Positions 1-12,965 are shown, counted from the first letter of the stretch. The stretch is DNA of 64,000 nt from Amorphophallus konjac (GCA_022559845.1 CM040118.1:157872331-157936330), one strand, 5' to 3'. The notes: generated by a model from the sequence alone, not told the origin. A program made the numbers and translations.

Positions 1-978
1 ACAGACTTGTGTTCATGCAGCAATGTATAGACTTGTGTTCGTGCAACACATAGGCTGTGCATACTTGATAGCATGCATCAATGTACAGACTTACTGGTCA
101 TCAAGGCAACCATGTTCAGACTTTAAGTGAAGAATGTACAGACTTCGTGGAAGTGCTAAAACAGTGAACGTAGGTAAAGATGGGAATGTATAGACTTGAG
201 TGTGTGCGACCAGACACTGTATAGAATTGCACATAGAGACGCTAAGTGAGACGGACAATGATGCACTTGATGGCAGACGATGTATAGACTTAGAGTATGC
301 TCTGAACACGGACTGTACAGACTTTAAATGATGCATGCACAAGGAGAGACGATGCATGAGATGATGCATGCACAAGGAATGTACAGACTTGGTCTTACAA
401 TGCATAGACTTGGCCAACTATTAACTGATGGATGTATAGACTTTATGTGTGCATATGCCAAGACCATGTACAGACTTGAAGAAATGCATGCAGCGATGTA
501 TAGACTTGTCCGATGCAAACTATGCAGAACTCTGTACAGACTTTAAGTGATGCATGCAGCGATGTACAGACTTGTCCGATGCAAACTATGCAAAACTCTA
601 TACAGACTTTAAGTGATGCATGCAGCGATGTACAGACTTGTCGTGCATGAAGCAAAAGGGTTGCATGGACTTTGTTCAGACTTAACCTAAGCAAGGGCTG
701 TACAGACTTTGAAAGTGTGTGCGAGACAATGTATAGACTTGATCTGAATGCATGGACTATGCCCTTGAAGAATGTACAGACTTTGAAGATGCAATCTACG
801 GTGATGTACAGACTTGACTAATGCAGTCTAGGCAAAACTCTGTACAGACTTTTTGTGCATGAAGCACATGATGCAACAATGTATAGACTTGATGCAGCAT
901 CAAAGCATGTATTGATCTAGAGATAGAAACATATTGATTTATAGTGTGAGACATCATCAAAACCATAGGGATGCAACA
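1..978 (-). mobile_element. Sirevirus-type Ty1/copia LTR, U3 part, truncated by window start
   Basis: On the minus strand this segment starts TGTTGCATCCC at 978 and abuts a gypsy gag frame that breaks exactly there, so 978 is an LTR terminus inserted in gag. The candidate 5-bp target duplication is 979-983 (GTTCA), but its partner lies outside the window. Almost the whole segment is an array of AAGTCTGTACA/AAGTCTATACA motifs (minus sense). The U3 regions of the two complete Sirevirus elements in this window are built from the same motif. It is the beginning of either a 5' LTR or a solo LTR. The Sirevirus assignment rests on the motif and the TGTTG terminus, because no coding region is visible. 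Confidence 0.7.
2..890 (-). repeat. Degenerate short-motif array in U3
   Basis: About two dozen copies of an 11-base motif, TGTAYAGACTT on the plus strand, recur every 25-45 bp. The spacers vary and are rich in ATGCATGCA-like words. The array has no fixed period, so it is not a classical tandem repeat. Short open frames across it are by-products of the repetition. Confidence 0.9.
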
Positions 979-1417
979 GTTCATACTCTGCCACGGACAT
1001 CATGCCATGGCGAAGCATGACAAATTTCACGGCCTTTCTCTCCTTAACATGCTCGGAGAAATACTTTGCTCGGAAGAGTGTGAGAAATCCCTCCCAAGTA
1101 TGAGGTACGTTTGGAGGCGGTGCCGGGATAGCTTTCCACCAAGTACGCGCATCCTTATTTAATTGGAAGGTGGCGAGACGGACCTTCTCTTGATCAGTGC
1201 ATTGCATGACGCCAAATATTATGTTCATTTCGTCAATCCAATTCTCTGCCTCGTCGGGGTTGGAGGAACCAGAGAATCTTGGAGGATTCATGCTCCGAAA
1301 ATTCCCGTGCAGATTACCCGCGCCAGCCTGTGCGCCAGCTTGGGCCACAGTCTGAAGGGCCTGGGTAAGACCCGCAACTGTTCGTTGCATCTCATCCCAG
1401 TTGACACGGTGAGCCAT
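979..1417 (-). pseudogene. Ty3/gypsy (Tekay/Del-like chromovirus) gag, N-terminal part
   Basis: The frame starts at an ATG at 1417 and encodes the Retrotrans_gag type domain that packages element RNA. Visible hallmarks are PPRFSG, then a W-x-x-x-M-x-x-IF stretch, EKV-LATF-L, and DARTWW followed by an F-x-x-x-F-x-x-KYF segment. The frame is cut after about 145 codons, near codons VAEYEL, by the LTR that ends at 978; residues read beyond that point come from the LTR. The rest of gag and all of pol lie outside the window. The domain pattern and the 3.3-kb LTR upstream fit a Tekay/Del chromovirus. The assignment to that clade is inferred. Confidence 0.8.
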
Positions 1418-1633
1418 TGAGAGAGTAAGGTACCTTAGGAAAAGGAACGATTTGTTACTTCCTATGGAATTAAAGGAAGCTAACTTAGAGATAAGTTCTA
1501 AATAACTATTTTATCCCGGCTCTACCCAAATCTCACGTAGGTGGGAAATTCTTTCCTTAGTTCATAGGTGTGGGTCCTTACCCTTGGACTTAGCCTACGA
1601 CATGACATTTTCCTAAGACGTACTTATACCTAG
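1418..1633 (-). other. 5' untranslated leader of the Tekay-like element
   Basis: This is a non-coding stretch between the gag ATG and the primer-binding site of the minus-strand element. No further structure was recognised. Confidence 0.6.
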
Positions 1634-1645
1634 GCTCTGATACCA
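1634..1645 (-). promoter_or_regulatory. Primer-binding site, initiator tRNA-Met type
   Basis: The minus strand reads TGGTATCAGAGC, the standard complement to the 3' end of plant initiator tRNA-Met. It lies 7 bases inside the LTR end at 1653. This fixes the element as minus-strand and the adjacent LTR as its 5' LTR. Confidence 0.9.
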
Positions 1646-2787
1646 CTTTAACTGTCACGCCCCGAGATTATGTAGCGGAAACTAATCGAGAACGTGAACA
1701 GCCGGCAAGAGAAGCCTCAAGTGATAATAATAATCAGAGCGTAAATTATTTACACATAAGATGAATGGACACCATAATTGAACAAAAATCTGACTTTTAT
1801 TGTTAATAATAATCAAGTACATGATATTGACTCATTGACTAACTGAACTCAATAAAGTGAAAATTACATAATTGACTCTTGACTAGACTAACTACGGTTT
1901 CTCTCGTACCATCAATCACTCCCAGATCCATCACTTGAGTAATCTGAATCCGACAAGCTAGAATTTCCTGAAAAAGATTGGAAAAGTAGGGAATGAGCAC
2001 ACATGTCCAGTAGGTATCTTCGTATCAACATGAAGGCAATGTTTAAGTAATTAACATTTTAGCTCTAGAGTGTAAGATAATAAAAATGTGATAAAACACG
2101 CGGATAAAACCCAAGTAACATAAGAAACAAAATATGATTAAGATGAGATATGAGAGTCTATGTAGATTGGGAATAAGATCAAGCAAGAATATAGCACCAA
2201 TGTAAATATGGCCTTCCACGAATAAGAATGTAACGAGAATGCACTTTTCATAACCATAAAGGCAATGTACTAGAAAGTCACTTAACATGCAAGAAAGTAA
2301 TTTCACTAGATGGCCTCGTGGATTTCACTCATTTATAAAAGAAAGTACTCCCAACGCAATGCGACGCCAGTGTTCATCATATCCCATGGTTTATAACATG
2401 TTTCTGACAATCAGTCAAGGAGGCTAGAGTCGAGCCCTTGGACACAATCAATGCCTTATCTGCATCTTCACGTTATAAATCCAGCTACTTCCACTAGTAT
2501 AACAATAAAGTCCGGCCAATAATGTAACAATTCAAATAATAAGCTCATGATAACAATGTCAAGGTAAGAATGCTTCAATTTTGAACATGAGAATTCAAAG
2601 AATGCATTAAGGACAAGGTCACGCCATAGGAGGAATCCGGTAGCATAATGGTACATTCATTAATTTCCATGATTCATTAGGTAGTTTATTGAATAAAGTG
2701 TTACGTTCTAGATAATCATTAGACAATCTAGGAACTTAGGTAATCAACCCTTGAGTCAAACCTTGGGTTAATAACATTGAAGACACT

Positions 2788-2875
2788 AGCGGTCATGACT
2801 GGACCGTTTATAGACTTTAGCGGTCAGTGCTAGACCGTATATGGATCTATACGGTCACGACTGGACCGTTTAACG
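2788..2875. repeat. Hairpin-forming AGCGGTC...GACCGTT units
   Basis: Three consecutive units of about 28 bp each carry AGCGGTC or ACGGTC, then 8-10 bases, then GACCGT, so each could fold as a small hairpin. Looser copies occur at about 2925-2960, 3558-3645 and 4597-4655 in the same LTR. Confidence 0.75.
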
Positions 2876-4400
2876 ATAGAGTCGAAGAAAGGGAGTGTCT
2901 ACGTAGTGAATCTCTGGAACCTTGCGATCATGGCAGGGCCGCTAGGCATCTTTGGCGGTCAAGTAAATGGCCACTACTAGACTCATGCAGTCTAATGGAT
3001 GGCCGCGAAGATCTAGAACACATAAAACATCGATAAAGTGCTTTCTAGACAATTGGGTTTTGAGGGTACAACCAGCTTGGCGTCCTAGTGGGAATCTCAG
3101 ACTCTGCATGGAGGCCTTGAAATAAGATCACCTAGTCCGGTGGAAGGAATATCCAACGGAGAGGATCACAAGTCCAAGATTGTGTACTTAAGTGCAAAGT
3201 GTATCTAATGGCTACGCACCGGGGTACGCACCATGTACTTAAGAAAAGACTCTAGATAAGAAGGGATCGTGGCAAAAACAGCGATCAAATCAAAACTAGA
3301 CAAGTCCATGAACCATATAAAATTTAAGATAAATACAAGAGTATATGGTTTTGGCATGAAATTAACATAAGTTTAAAATAAGCATTTAAACCATGTAAGA
3401 CATGTAATCTATACGGGATGGTGCATAATATAACAAATATTATGAATATAAAGTCAAAACTATGAATAAGACCTCATTAACTAGGCTTAACATATAGTCA
3501 ATAGGGTCAGTCTGCCATCTGTTTAGAGTTAACAAAGTGCAGATTACAGAAATCGATTAGCGGTCATAGGATGACTGCTTACCAGAGCTTATCGATCTGT
3601 CGCAAGGCCGCTAGGTACCTCTGGCGGTCACAGAAAGACCGTTTCTTTCTGTCTATGGCAAACAATATAAAACCCGAAGAGCAGGCCAAATCTAAGGCAA
3701 ATAGGTGCATGGAAAAATATGCTAGTAGGTAAATAAGGCCTGATGCAACTATGTTAAAACATGGAGATGCATGGGTTTGAGTGAAGTAAGCAAAAATTAT
3801 CAATTTCCTATTAAGGGTAGGGTTCATGCATGCAGTTTTAACCTAGATGCGCAGTCATGACAAAACATTAAATTCGTCATGTACAATCAATGAAAATAGG
3901 AGGGAACAGAGGGCTTTTTTTTCCTAACACGTTAATTTAGCCTTTTCATGAGATAACCTACCTTTGATTTGATCCATAGACTTTGGATTTCTGAGTGGAA
4001 GTAGACCCTAGTTCCTGTATGTCCTGTGCCAAACCAGCAACTTCTCGTCCTTCTATCTCCTGATCCTCTTGACCTAAAACCGTGAAAATTAGAGAATAGG
4101 CAGAAGATACAAAGGGTAACAAAAAGTTTTGAAGGTCCAACTTGAACTAACATCGTTTAGGGCTTCTAATCTCATGATCTTTACTAGACCGACGCTCTGG
4201 TTCCTGTGCAGACTACTGCGAACCAACAACTTTCAGATGCTCAATCTCTCCAACGGCTAGGTCTTCTAGCATGAAAATTGGAAGTGTGTTAGATAAAACT
4301 AAGAAGACCATAAAGTTATAAAGAACCAACCTGAGATAGGGTTTCCTTACCTTCGAAATATGTGAGCCAACATTAGGGTTTGCATGAGTTGAAGTTAGGG

Positions 4401-4410
4401 TCTATTTATA
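4401..4410 (-). promoter_or_regulatory. TATA box of Tekay-like LTR
   Basis: The minus strand reads TATAAATAGA in the context CCCTATAAATAGACCC, about 560 bp from the U3 end. This is a good plant TATA box and agrees with the orientation given by the PBS. Confidence 0.7.
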
Positions 4411-4968
4411 GGGTTCACTTAGGGTTACTTAGGGTTTAAGGGATTAGATCGAACCTAGAGTTCTAAATTGGAGTAGAGTAAATCCTTACAGAGTTCTAGA
4501 GAGTCTTCCACGCCAGGTAGCTTCGATCTAAGGTGATTTGGTCGTCAAAGATCCAAGCTTTTCATGTTTCTACGATTCACGGAACTGGGGTCGCTTAGCG
4601 GTCATAGTCGGACTGCTAGGGTGTACTTGGCGGTCTCGAGATAGATCGCCAGGCGGCGCTTAATCCAAAAAATTCAGATTTTCTTATTATCTCTCATTTA
4701 TCCCCCAATTGGTGTATATATCTTATTTTGAATCCGTAAATTAGCCAATTCACGTTTCTAATAGTGCGCTTGGGCCTAAAAGTCTTAGAAATTGGTGTAT
4801 GGTCCTATTTGAGTTGGGATTAATTAATTGGTTATTATTTGGGCTTTCATAATAATTTATTTAACCCAAAATTCATTTAATAACCCATTAGCTATTCTTA
4901 AATGCTTAATAACCATTTTAATTCAGGAAAATTTTCTAGATAATTCCTATAAAATCTGGGGTGTTACA

Positions 4969-5355
4969 GAGGCAACTATGATCTCAAAGGGAAGAACAAT
5001 ACACCCGCCTGGCAATGCTCCCAGAGCCTCAGCCAAACATCGACATTCGCGAGAACACAAATCCTGAGGGACGCGGCCAGACCTTGATCACAACAACAAG
5101 CCCCGCTCAACACCCAACACTCATCGATCGTGAGAGCAGGCATATGCAAAAGGGAAGAAGTCGGGCATCACCTCAGCCACCACGAAAACCAATCATGGCA
5201 TCACTGCCACCATCTCGCTCACCGAGGAAACGCAATCCTTGTTACGAGAGATAGCCAGCCATAAAATCCCATGCTCGGTAGACCAATCAAACATCAGCTT
5301 CACCACCAGCTGACTAGTCTCACACCCTGCATCAGGGACAACCATTACTGAGCTT
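4969..5355. other. Unassigned segment between two LTRs
   Basis: This 387-bp stretch separates the Tekay-like LTR from the Tat 3' LTR and may be remnant target DNA. It reads moderately open on the plus strand with stops, and I recognise no family. AGCTT at 5351-5355 would be the Tat target-duplication candidate; its partner was not found. Confidence 0.4.
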
Positions 5356-7930
5356 TGTGGGGATGGGAGTTATTTCTTTAATTTTATTTTTGTTTGTTTT
5401 ATTCGTTTATTGCGTGGGCATGCCAATCACTAAGTGACAAGTTTATTATGCGCTCGATCTAACTTGGTCAGACTAAAGTGAAGTCTGTGTCGGGACCGAC
5501 AGTCCGTCATACCATAAAGGCTACGACGTTAATTACATCCTCCAAAAGGATGAAAACCCTTGATTAATTGTCAAGATAACGGGCCACCGGGGGCTATATA
5601 GATATGCAGGCATAGGTAAACTAGCCAGAATGATAATTCGCAATGCGGGAACCAAATACAAGCTCGGACATGTGGCTCAATTCCATTCACTATCAGGAAC
5701 CCTCGATACGTAGCGGAGGACGTAGGTCCGAAGACCACCATCACGCGTAGTGAGAGCTTTCAGTCAAAGCTTGTCTGACCTTCAGCAGATCACCATTTAA
5801 TATACCGGGGTTTGAAACAGCGACAAATACGCAGTAAGCATGCATGCACATATATAAATGTATGATAGAATTGATTTCAAAGTAGCTAACAGATTAAAGC
5901 TAAATGAGATTCTTATTGGTTAATTGGAGAGCCCCCGGAGCTCGGTATGATGGGGCGATGGAGAATAGAACGGGTGTTTAAAGCGACGCAGAGGGAGGAG
6001 TTGGCATCTGATCCGGCGCGGTGAAACGTAGGAAAAGGGGGTTAAATGGTGCGGTCCCATTGAGGGTTTAAACGGTGCGGAGGGGGGACGAGCGCGCCGA
6101 ATAAGGTTGCGTCGGTTTAGGGCCAAGGGAGTTTAAATGGCTTTTGAGGGTACGGTTAAAACACCGCGGAGGGGGTAGGCGCCGGATTAGGGTGTATGGG
6201 GGGGCGTGCCGGTTTGGAGCAGAAATTTGATTTTTGACTTGTGAGTTGCATTGTGATTATGTTCAGCCTTTTGATGTTAATTAAGGTTGATCAGTGAATG
6301 AATTCAAATTCTAACTGTCCTGCAAACATGGCAAATCAAGACTTGTGCGAGGTTCCTAGTCAAGCATAGTCCATTCTCAGTTCAAAGTCGGTTTACAGCT
6401 CTCAGAGCTAAGGTTCCATGATGATTCAGCCTGAGTATTCAGACAAAAATTTGGCAGCACCTCCCCATACCGAGAGGGTTGCGGGGGGAAAGTGGAGACA
6501 TTCCCACAGAAACTGGGGTAAGCTCCTTAAAGCTGGGAAGCCAAACGGTGACCGACGGAACCAGATGGATGGAAACCCCGAGGGCTAGCCTACGAGGGGC
6601 ACCAATGATCCATGGCCCAAAGGTACTGTTTAAAGGGACAGCCAGAATGGGAGGAAACCTTGAGGGTTAGCCTACAAGAGGTTCCTCACCTATAGCCACC
6701 ACCATTCCCAGAGGAACGTGGATTTAGTGTCGGGTCAAAAGACCCATTCCTATTCACCTTAGATGGCTTGTAGGACTCCACGCCATAAGAAGGCGGAATC
6801 CTATAACCTTGTGGTGATTCAGAAGGAAAGTGGCGTGAGCATTTGATGGGGATGTCCCCCCTCCCCGGTCAGTGAACCACAACTGTCGAGAGAAAACATG
6901 GTATTCACATTAAACCCTCAATTTTACCCATGCGATTGGGACGGGGCACAGGCCACATTAGGCAGACCTTTCCCTCATCCTTCTCGGGATAAAGAAATCA
7001 CAGTGATACATTGTTCATCCACTATACCATTGGCGATAGGTTAGGCGTGGAAGGAGGTTAATTAGTTAACACTTAGGAGTCAGCCAAGAGCCGATGAACC
7101 ACTAAGAATGTAAGGAGCAAATGCTCGAGCAACTGGCGGGTGGTATATAGAAAATTGACCATATTAAAAGGCCCTGTGCCCAGATTGTAGGGGTGACCCT
7201 ATTCTCTTCGGTTCATGACTGTGAACGGAGAGATGATGTGGGAGCTAATCCCGAGGGGGTGAACGGAGATGCACATATACATGTGTCTAAGGCGATAAAA
7301 CCCACGAGGAATATACGGTGCATTCGATGCAGCTACCACATTGAGAGAACCCTGGGGAGGGGTGATATTACTGTAGCCATTGGTTATCCCAGGGCGTGCT
7401 TGGCATCAACGGAAGAAATCAAATGACGATGAATGGTACGTAAGTGAATGCCATAGAGAAAGAGGAGGAATTCATACATAGCTTAGGAAATAATAAAATA
7501 TTGCATTCAGCCTGGCGTTGTCGCACAGAACCGTCCCATTACATCCATTCATCAGAAGATGAAAAAAAAAAGGAGCCAAGGGCTAAACTAAGAAAGAAAA
7601 TGAAAGGGGATCCAGGCTCGTATCATCGCCCGTTTACATTAGATCAGAGAAGGGATATCCACAGGAAGGGGGGAGAAGAAGTGTGAAACCAAAACTTCCA
7701 CACACCCACCTCTGTTCTTCACAATGAAAATAGAGTATCGGAAAGCCCCCTCTCTCCCCTCGCTCCGAACCTCTCTCCTCTGTTGACGAATGGCGTACGG
7801 TGACTCAGGAGGACCTCTCTCACATTTTCTTTCTCCCCAAGCCTCTCTGCTCTCTGATTTTTCTCTCACTTACTTTCTTTGTTGCCCCCCTTTTTTCCTT
7901 CTTGCCTTTCTGCCCTTCAAATGATCTTCT

Positions 7931-7936
7931 CTTATA
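7931..7936 (-). promoter_or_regulatory. Possible TATA box of Tat LTR
   Basis: The minus strand reads CCTATAAGAGAAG. Its position and strand suit a U3 that lies to the right. It is a short motif and only suggestive. Confidence 0.4.
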
Positions 7937-8944
7937 GGCTTAAGCAAAGGTCGACTTAACCTGGCGGGGGAAAGTGAAGAGCATGCCGGTTAAGTGTATT
8001 GCCATATGCGCGTCGGTTTAGGAGGAGCGCGCTGGTTTGGGGGTGTGCCAGGTTAATCCCCTTATCGCGTTTGTTCGAGCTGGGTTTCAGCTTGTGGATC
8101 TCGGACTAGTTCCGAGAATCAACTTGAGTTTTCATCTCATCGTGGCCCTGTGAGACCGACATGAGAAGTATCGGGGAAGCATTTAGGCTGCTGACTGGCC
8201 AATTCCAGTGTTGTCCGTGCCCTTAATTCGGTCACTCGGGTTCTACATTGACATGGCCTTTGGTACTGCGATCTGTGCTGTCGGGCCGGCTTTGTCTATA
8301 TTTGAAACATTCCCAGGGAGTGGGTCACCACCCAGAGTACTTTTTCCTTGGCTGGGCAGCTATTTGGTCACTAACAGACCTGTCTGATAAGCAAACGTAC
8401 CCGCACCGGGTCACTCGGGTCTTCCGCTGATATGACCTTCGGCATCTTGTTCCGAGGGACCAGAGAAATTTCTTCACCTCAGGAGGGTTTCTTGTTAGGT
8501 GGCAAACCACCAGGTACATTCTCGCCCTGATCGGATGGCAGATGGGGTTTGTTCAATACGACTGAGTCGATACCGGTTCGTTGGGCAGGCTACAGGCACT
8601 GCCGATTTGTTGTAGATTTCTTCTGACCATCCTGAGGTGGAGTCCCTAACGCTCTCGTCAGATGACCTAAGGCTTCAACTGTCCTAGATGACCCTTGGGC
8701 ATTGATTTCCTTCAGCTTTTGTGCTTTGGCGGGCCGCATTCTTTTTGTTATTCAGGCGTGATTGCCATTGATCATATTTCGGGTGCCAATAAATGCCCCC
8801 CCGCCACGGGTGTCGCAAGTGAGGAACGAGTGACGCTGGACCAGCGGATGTACCCAGACTGAGCATATTCTTTGTCTAATTATCACAGAGTATTTGTTTG
8901 GTGTGGTCGAGATGCTGTCGGAGTGGCACGACCGCATAGTGGCC

Positions 8945-9110
8945 TTAAAACGGCGCGGCCATGGCTTCGGCCATTAAAACGGCGCAGCGTGCTTAAAACG
9001 ATGCGCCTTCTAGGTGTGTCTTAAATCGGCATGGGGGCCTTAAAGTGGCGCACCTTTTCGGGTTTGAATTTGAGCGGCAAGGGCTAAAACGGCGCACCCT
9101 TTCAGCGCGC
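8945..9110. repeat. TTAAAACGGCGC-type motif cluster
   Basis: Five to six spaced copies of TTAAAACGGCGCR-like words occur upstream of the PMD TATA box. Related words (GTTTAAACGGTGCGG, GCGCGCCGGTTTGG) occur at 5960-6215, 7940-8060 and 59915-60075. GCGCGCCGG words also occur at 62480-62560 and about 63285-63305. Confidence 0.65.
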
Positions 9111-9135
9111 CGGATTAGACCCATCGAGCCCCCCC

Positions 9136-9142
9136 TATATAT
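9136..9142 (+). promoter_or_regulatory. TATA box of the antisense PMD gene
   Basis: CCCCCCTATATATTCTCTC is followed by a long pyrimidine-rich, GGCGGCGAGC-containing leader typical of a plant 5' UTR. It lies about 440 bp upstream of the predicted ATG at 9575. A 5'-UTR intron acceptor (TTTGATGCAG, ending 9569) sits immediately before the start codon. Confidence 0.6.
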
Positions 9143-12100
9143 TCTCTCTTTATTCCCTTTCTTCTCATTCCATTTCATTTGCAACCTGAGCTTCTCTCTC
9201 CTCTTCTCCTCTCTTCCTACGGCGGCGAGCGTCCTCTCCTTTGAGTCTCACGACGGCGGCGGTGGTGGCGAAAGCTAGTGAGGGAGAGCTCCATTCTTTC
9301 AATTCAGAGGATTCAAACCCCCTCCTTCTAGGCCCCGGGAGGCTCCTAGTAGGCTTGACCTCGGAGCTACAACCCTGGGTGTCCTGTTCGGCCCCAGTGT
9401 GACACCCACGGCCTGTTTCAGGGACTGTCAATTAGTGGATGTGTTCCCACTTTCTTCCGGCAAGCTCCCGGGCTGGGGAGACTCTGCCGAAATTTTGTCA
9501 GAAATTTTTTTGTCTCCAACAACTCTTTTCTGACTTTGTTTATTTTCTTTTGTATTTCCTTTGATGCAGATACCATGGCATCTGATTCTTCTTCCTCTTC
9601 CCATATTGTGGTGACCTGGGGGGATGTTAATTCTCTAGACAGGAGCCATGACCAACTGGCCATAGTTGCAGAGTCTTCTGATTTAGAGATTGAGACAGTA
9701 GATACTTGCTGCCTATTAATCATCGGGAGCGACTCCTTCAAATATGCTCACCATGACGGCTACAAAGTGGACGATCCCAAAGACAAGCATCTGATGTCTT
9801 TTATGAAGCAATTCAACCTTCAGGGGAAGTGGGACTTGCTCCTTGCTCGGAAGGCTGAGGTGGCGCTACTTGCCGAGCGGGATAGTCTAACAGACTTCGT
9901 TGTGCGGGGAAGACCCATATATTTACCCGGTGAGCCCAGGAAGTGGAATACTGTGCTTGGACTCCAGGTGCTGACTCCACAGGATGGACTATTGACCAGA
10001 GCCCCTGAATTCGTCCCAGCTTGATGGAATGAGACTGCAGGTCGTGTTGACCGGGAAAAACCGTCTTTCGGCCTATTCTTAGCACCGCTAAAATGGGGGT
10101 ACAAAGAGGAGCCCTTCTTGCTAGATTGCTTAGCCGTGCGCTTCAAGCACCAGATTTCGGTAGGCTGGTTTGCCGACTTGAAGGCTACTGATGCCCATGC
10201 CTTCCGGCCAGGAGCAGTGGAATTTACGGATTATGTTCTGCAGCACTATGCTCCTATTTTGATCAAGGCAGGCGTATACCATAGTGTATATGCATCAAGG
10301 TACCGCTATCCCATCTCCAAGGGTCTGTGTTACGGTATGATTGAGGTGTTCTGTCCTGAGTACAACACCTTTTAAACCTCAGAGGGAGAGACATCGCTGG
10401 ACCTTTGGAGTCTCTCTCAACTAAGCGGCCTCCCGATCGACGGTGAGCCGTATGAAGAAGTTTGTTGGCCAGACTAGTTGAAAGATCAGACAGGCGGTGA
10501 AGGGCGATACTTGACTGGTTTCGCCTATCGCTATCTGATGAAAGCATATTGTACTCTCTGCCGCTCCTCATACGATACTAGAGAAGCACGCAAGCCTGGA
10601 GAGAAGAGGCGCGTGAGGATGGGCACCTGGCTCCAGTATTTCTTCAGAGGGGATCAAAAATGCAAAGACTTCCCCTCGATAGTGTCGGCTCCTGTCTAGC
10701 AAAAGAAGAGGGTTCGGCGACAAGCCGCTTTCCCATCCACATTGAAGGGAGGACAACAAAGAGGGCCTAACCTTACTGGGGTCGACACAGTCACCCATTG
10801 TGCTGTGTATCTGACTTATTGGATTTGCTCCTTCGCTCTTCCACAGGGCGGCGAGAGTGTGATCTGGGCGGAGGCAATTTACCCTACCTGCCTGATGGCA
10901 TGGGGCATGAAGCTCTCATTGTGCCCGGTGGCAATGTGCTTAGTATATAAAATACTGGGGGACTTGCATCGATCTCGTCTTCCCAGGAATCTGTGGAGGG
11001 TTGGTCCATTACACTTTTTCAATGCCTAGGTTTGTACATTATTCTTGAAAGCTGCTCTTCGATCTCTCTAGTCGGCACAGCTAGTTCCCAGGATCATAGA
11101 GTTTGCCAGTGTTGAGCCGACCCAGACAGCGGACCAGCTCTTTGCTATTTAGGGCAAACTGACCAAAGTTGCAATAGACGCGCCCGGGGTTTTGCATTTT
11201 TGGAGCCAGGCTACCCATTCAAGTCCATTGGTGAACAAGATGCGGGAGTGCCGCCTTCATGAGACAAAGGAGTATGTTCACCCCATTTCTGGCGCCAAGG
11301 CACGAGGCCAATTCTGGAGTAAGAGCTAGTTGATTGGGCACTGTCAATAAGGCCGAGCGTCTTGGTTTTCCGCAAGAGCGGTATTTTATGGCTGGAGCCT
11401 TACTACCCATTTTGATTCAATCAGAATTTTGGTTATGACTAGCACATTCCTGCTTCCTCCACTCAGTTTGTGCTGTTGAACAGGGCCCGGGTTGGCCAAG
11501 TATCGAATGATGAGGCTCTCATATGGTGGGACTATTTTCATCGCCGAGAGGCGGTTTCATTCAGAGTTCTGGCCCCTGCACGTTTCCCCCGTGTGACTTC
11601 AGAATATATCAAGTGGTGGAATGCACGCACCAGCTTTTATAGGAGCTCGAGAAGAGAATGTTGGGCTATTACTGAACGCCGATTCTTGGACTCTCAGCCA
11701 GTGCCGGCTCTGGATGCTGACCTAGCCTTTTTGAAGAAGTTGAAATTCTAGACAAATGCTGTAGTGGCGGCTTATCTGGAGGCTCGCAAGGCTGCCAAGC
11801 AGCACTCACCCAAGATCGAGCCAAAACTGTCGGAGATCAGCCAGTATGACTTCTTGAAGACATTTCAAGGCTTATGCCGCGTGAGCGGTGAACGATTGAT
11901 TCTTCAGTAGATTCCTCTACCAGTGGAGGAGCCTCTACCCTCTACGGCTTCTTGGCGTCTTGAGAGCGACCGACTATATCCTTACAGGACCTTCATTAGA
12001 AGGGAGGACCGATGGCTGGCACTTTACAGCAGTACCCCATGGTTATTTGCATTGTTGCGTTCTCATGGGCTTTCAGTGGGTGGCCCTAATGAAACCCTAT

Positions 12101-12328
12101 TGGGCCAACCTCTTCTCCTTTCTTTTAAATATGCCGATGGATGGGGGCTGGACCACCTCGACTTGTATTATCATCTATCTTCTCATGGGCATTTAGACTT
12201 GGCGTCGCTGGCCGAACAGTGCGAGGTAATAGGAGACATTTGCTGGCTGATTCGCAAGGCTGCTTCAAGGAACAAAGAGCCTTCGCTATTTTATTGGCCT
12301 CTCTCCCCTCTATACACGGGGCCGGCAG

Positions 12329-12412
12329 GTATCTTTCATTCTTTAGTTTCAGCTTTTGGTTCCCTTCTTGCTATAATGTATGGAATTCTTTCTCACCCAT
12401 GTATATGTGCAG
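12329..12412 (+). other. Predicted intron in the PMD gene
   Basis: It reads CAG|GTATCTTTC ... TATATGTGCAG|TTTGG, is T-rich and 84 bp long. Being a multiple of three, it leaves the frame open through it. Donor and acceptor are close to plant consensus on the plus strand. Confidence 0.55.
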
Positions 12413-12888
12413 TTTGGCTCACTTCGGAGGAGACCAGGCACTTTAGGGAGCTGATTATAAAGGCTCAAAAGCCAATATATTTTGAAACCCCAGAGGCGGC
12501 TCCGACCACGACACCTTTTTCCCCTAGTGATTTGCGCAAGCGAACGAGGTCTCAAGTAAGGGAGGCTGTCACTCGAGCGAAGCGGGCCCATCGGAAGAAG
12601 ACTGTAGACCCGGAACCAGCAGTTGTTCCTCTAGCCGTGGTCTCGTTTGAAGAATTCGAGGCTTCTCGTCCGCCGGCACGCCAACCTGGGGTATATCTTT
12701 CATTTTGCACCCCGCCTCTATTTTGGTAGTATAGGCTAATTCTTATTTTGTAAGTGCAACTACTTCATCTGCAATGGCTGCGCAAGGGGATGCCATCCCT
12801 GCGAGAGCTGAAGAGAGAAGAGATGGAGTGCAAGCAGCTCCCCTTAAAGAAGATATGCCTTCTCCCACTACCAACCACAAGATAGAAG

Positions 12889-12965
12889 GTAATTTGTGGT
12901 CTGTCCCCTTATGGATTTCAACAGTTTATCACCCCCTGGGCTCACATGAGTGCTTCTTGCTTTAG
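12889..12965 (+). other. Predicted intron in the PMD gene
   Basis: It reads AAG|GTAATTTGTGG ... TTCTTGCTTTAG|CTTCAG, 77 bp, with plant-type splice sites on the plus strand. The following region is translatable (SVKIRPPSSP). Confidence 0.55.

Larger units (their letters stand above)
1653..4968 (-). mobile_element. 5' LTR of Tekay/Del-like Ty3/gypsy element
   Basis: In element sense the LTR runs from TGTAACACCCC (4968) to CGGGGCGTGACA (1653), about 3.3 kb, with TG...CA ends. The length and ends fit Tekay/Del chromoviruses. A TATA box at 4401-4410 puts U3 at about 550 bp. Short CGGTC...GACCG inverted repeats lie inside. The TSD partner is outside the window; GAGGC at 4969-4973 is the predicted near-side copy. 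Confidence 0.85.
5356..9122 (-). mobile_element. 3' LTR of the Tat-lineage element (inner boundary uncertain)
   Basis: From 5356 (TGTGGGGATGGG) to about 6952 this matches 59298-60801 in the same orientation, so that part is LTR with confidence. The right copy has lost about 90 bp around 6070-6160, between similar GTTTAAA-type words. The inner end cannot be checked because the other LTR is interrupted. Two TG starts (minus strand) beside purine tracts are possible: TGGGTCTAATCC at 9122 and TGAATCC at about 9319. A minus-strand TATA (7931-7936) supports U3 lying to its right. Roughly 75-bp internal duplications (GGGCTAGCCTACGAGGGG) occur near 6570-6690. Confidence 0.65.

Noticed and set aside
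324..694. Small Met/His/Cys/Leu-rich open frames across the motif arrays (also at 21670-22430, 32417-33012 and 42589-43155)
   Set aside because: They arise because the repeated motif and spacers lack stops in some frames. No domain, no start context, and they change with unit number between sister LTRs.
4969..5355. A leader or PBS for an element whose 5' LTR would be 5356-9122
   Set aside because: No TGG-starting tRNA complement next to 5356, whereas the other LTR copy has a good one at 59273-59294. 4969-5355 is therefore flank.
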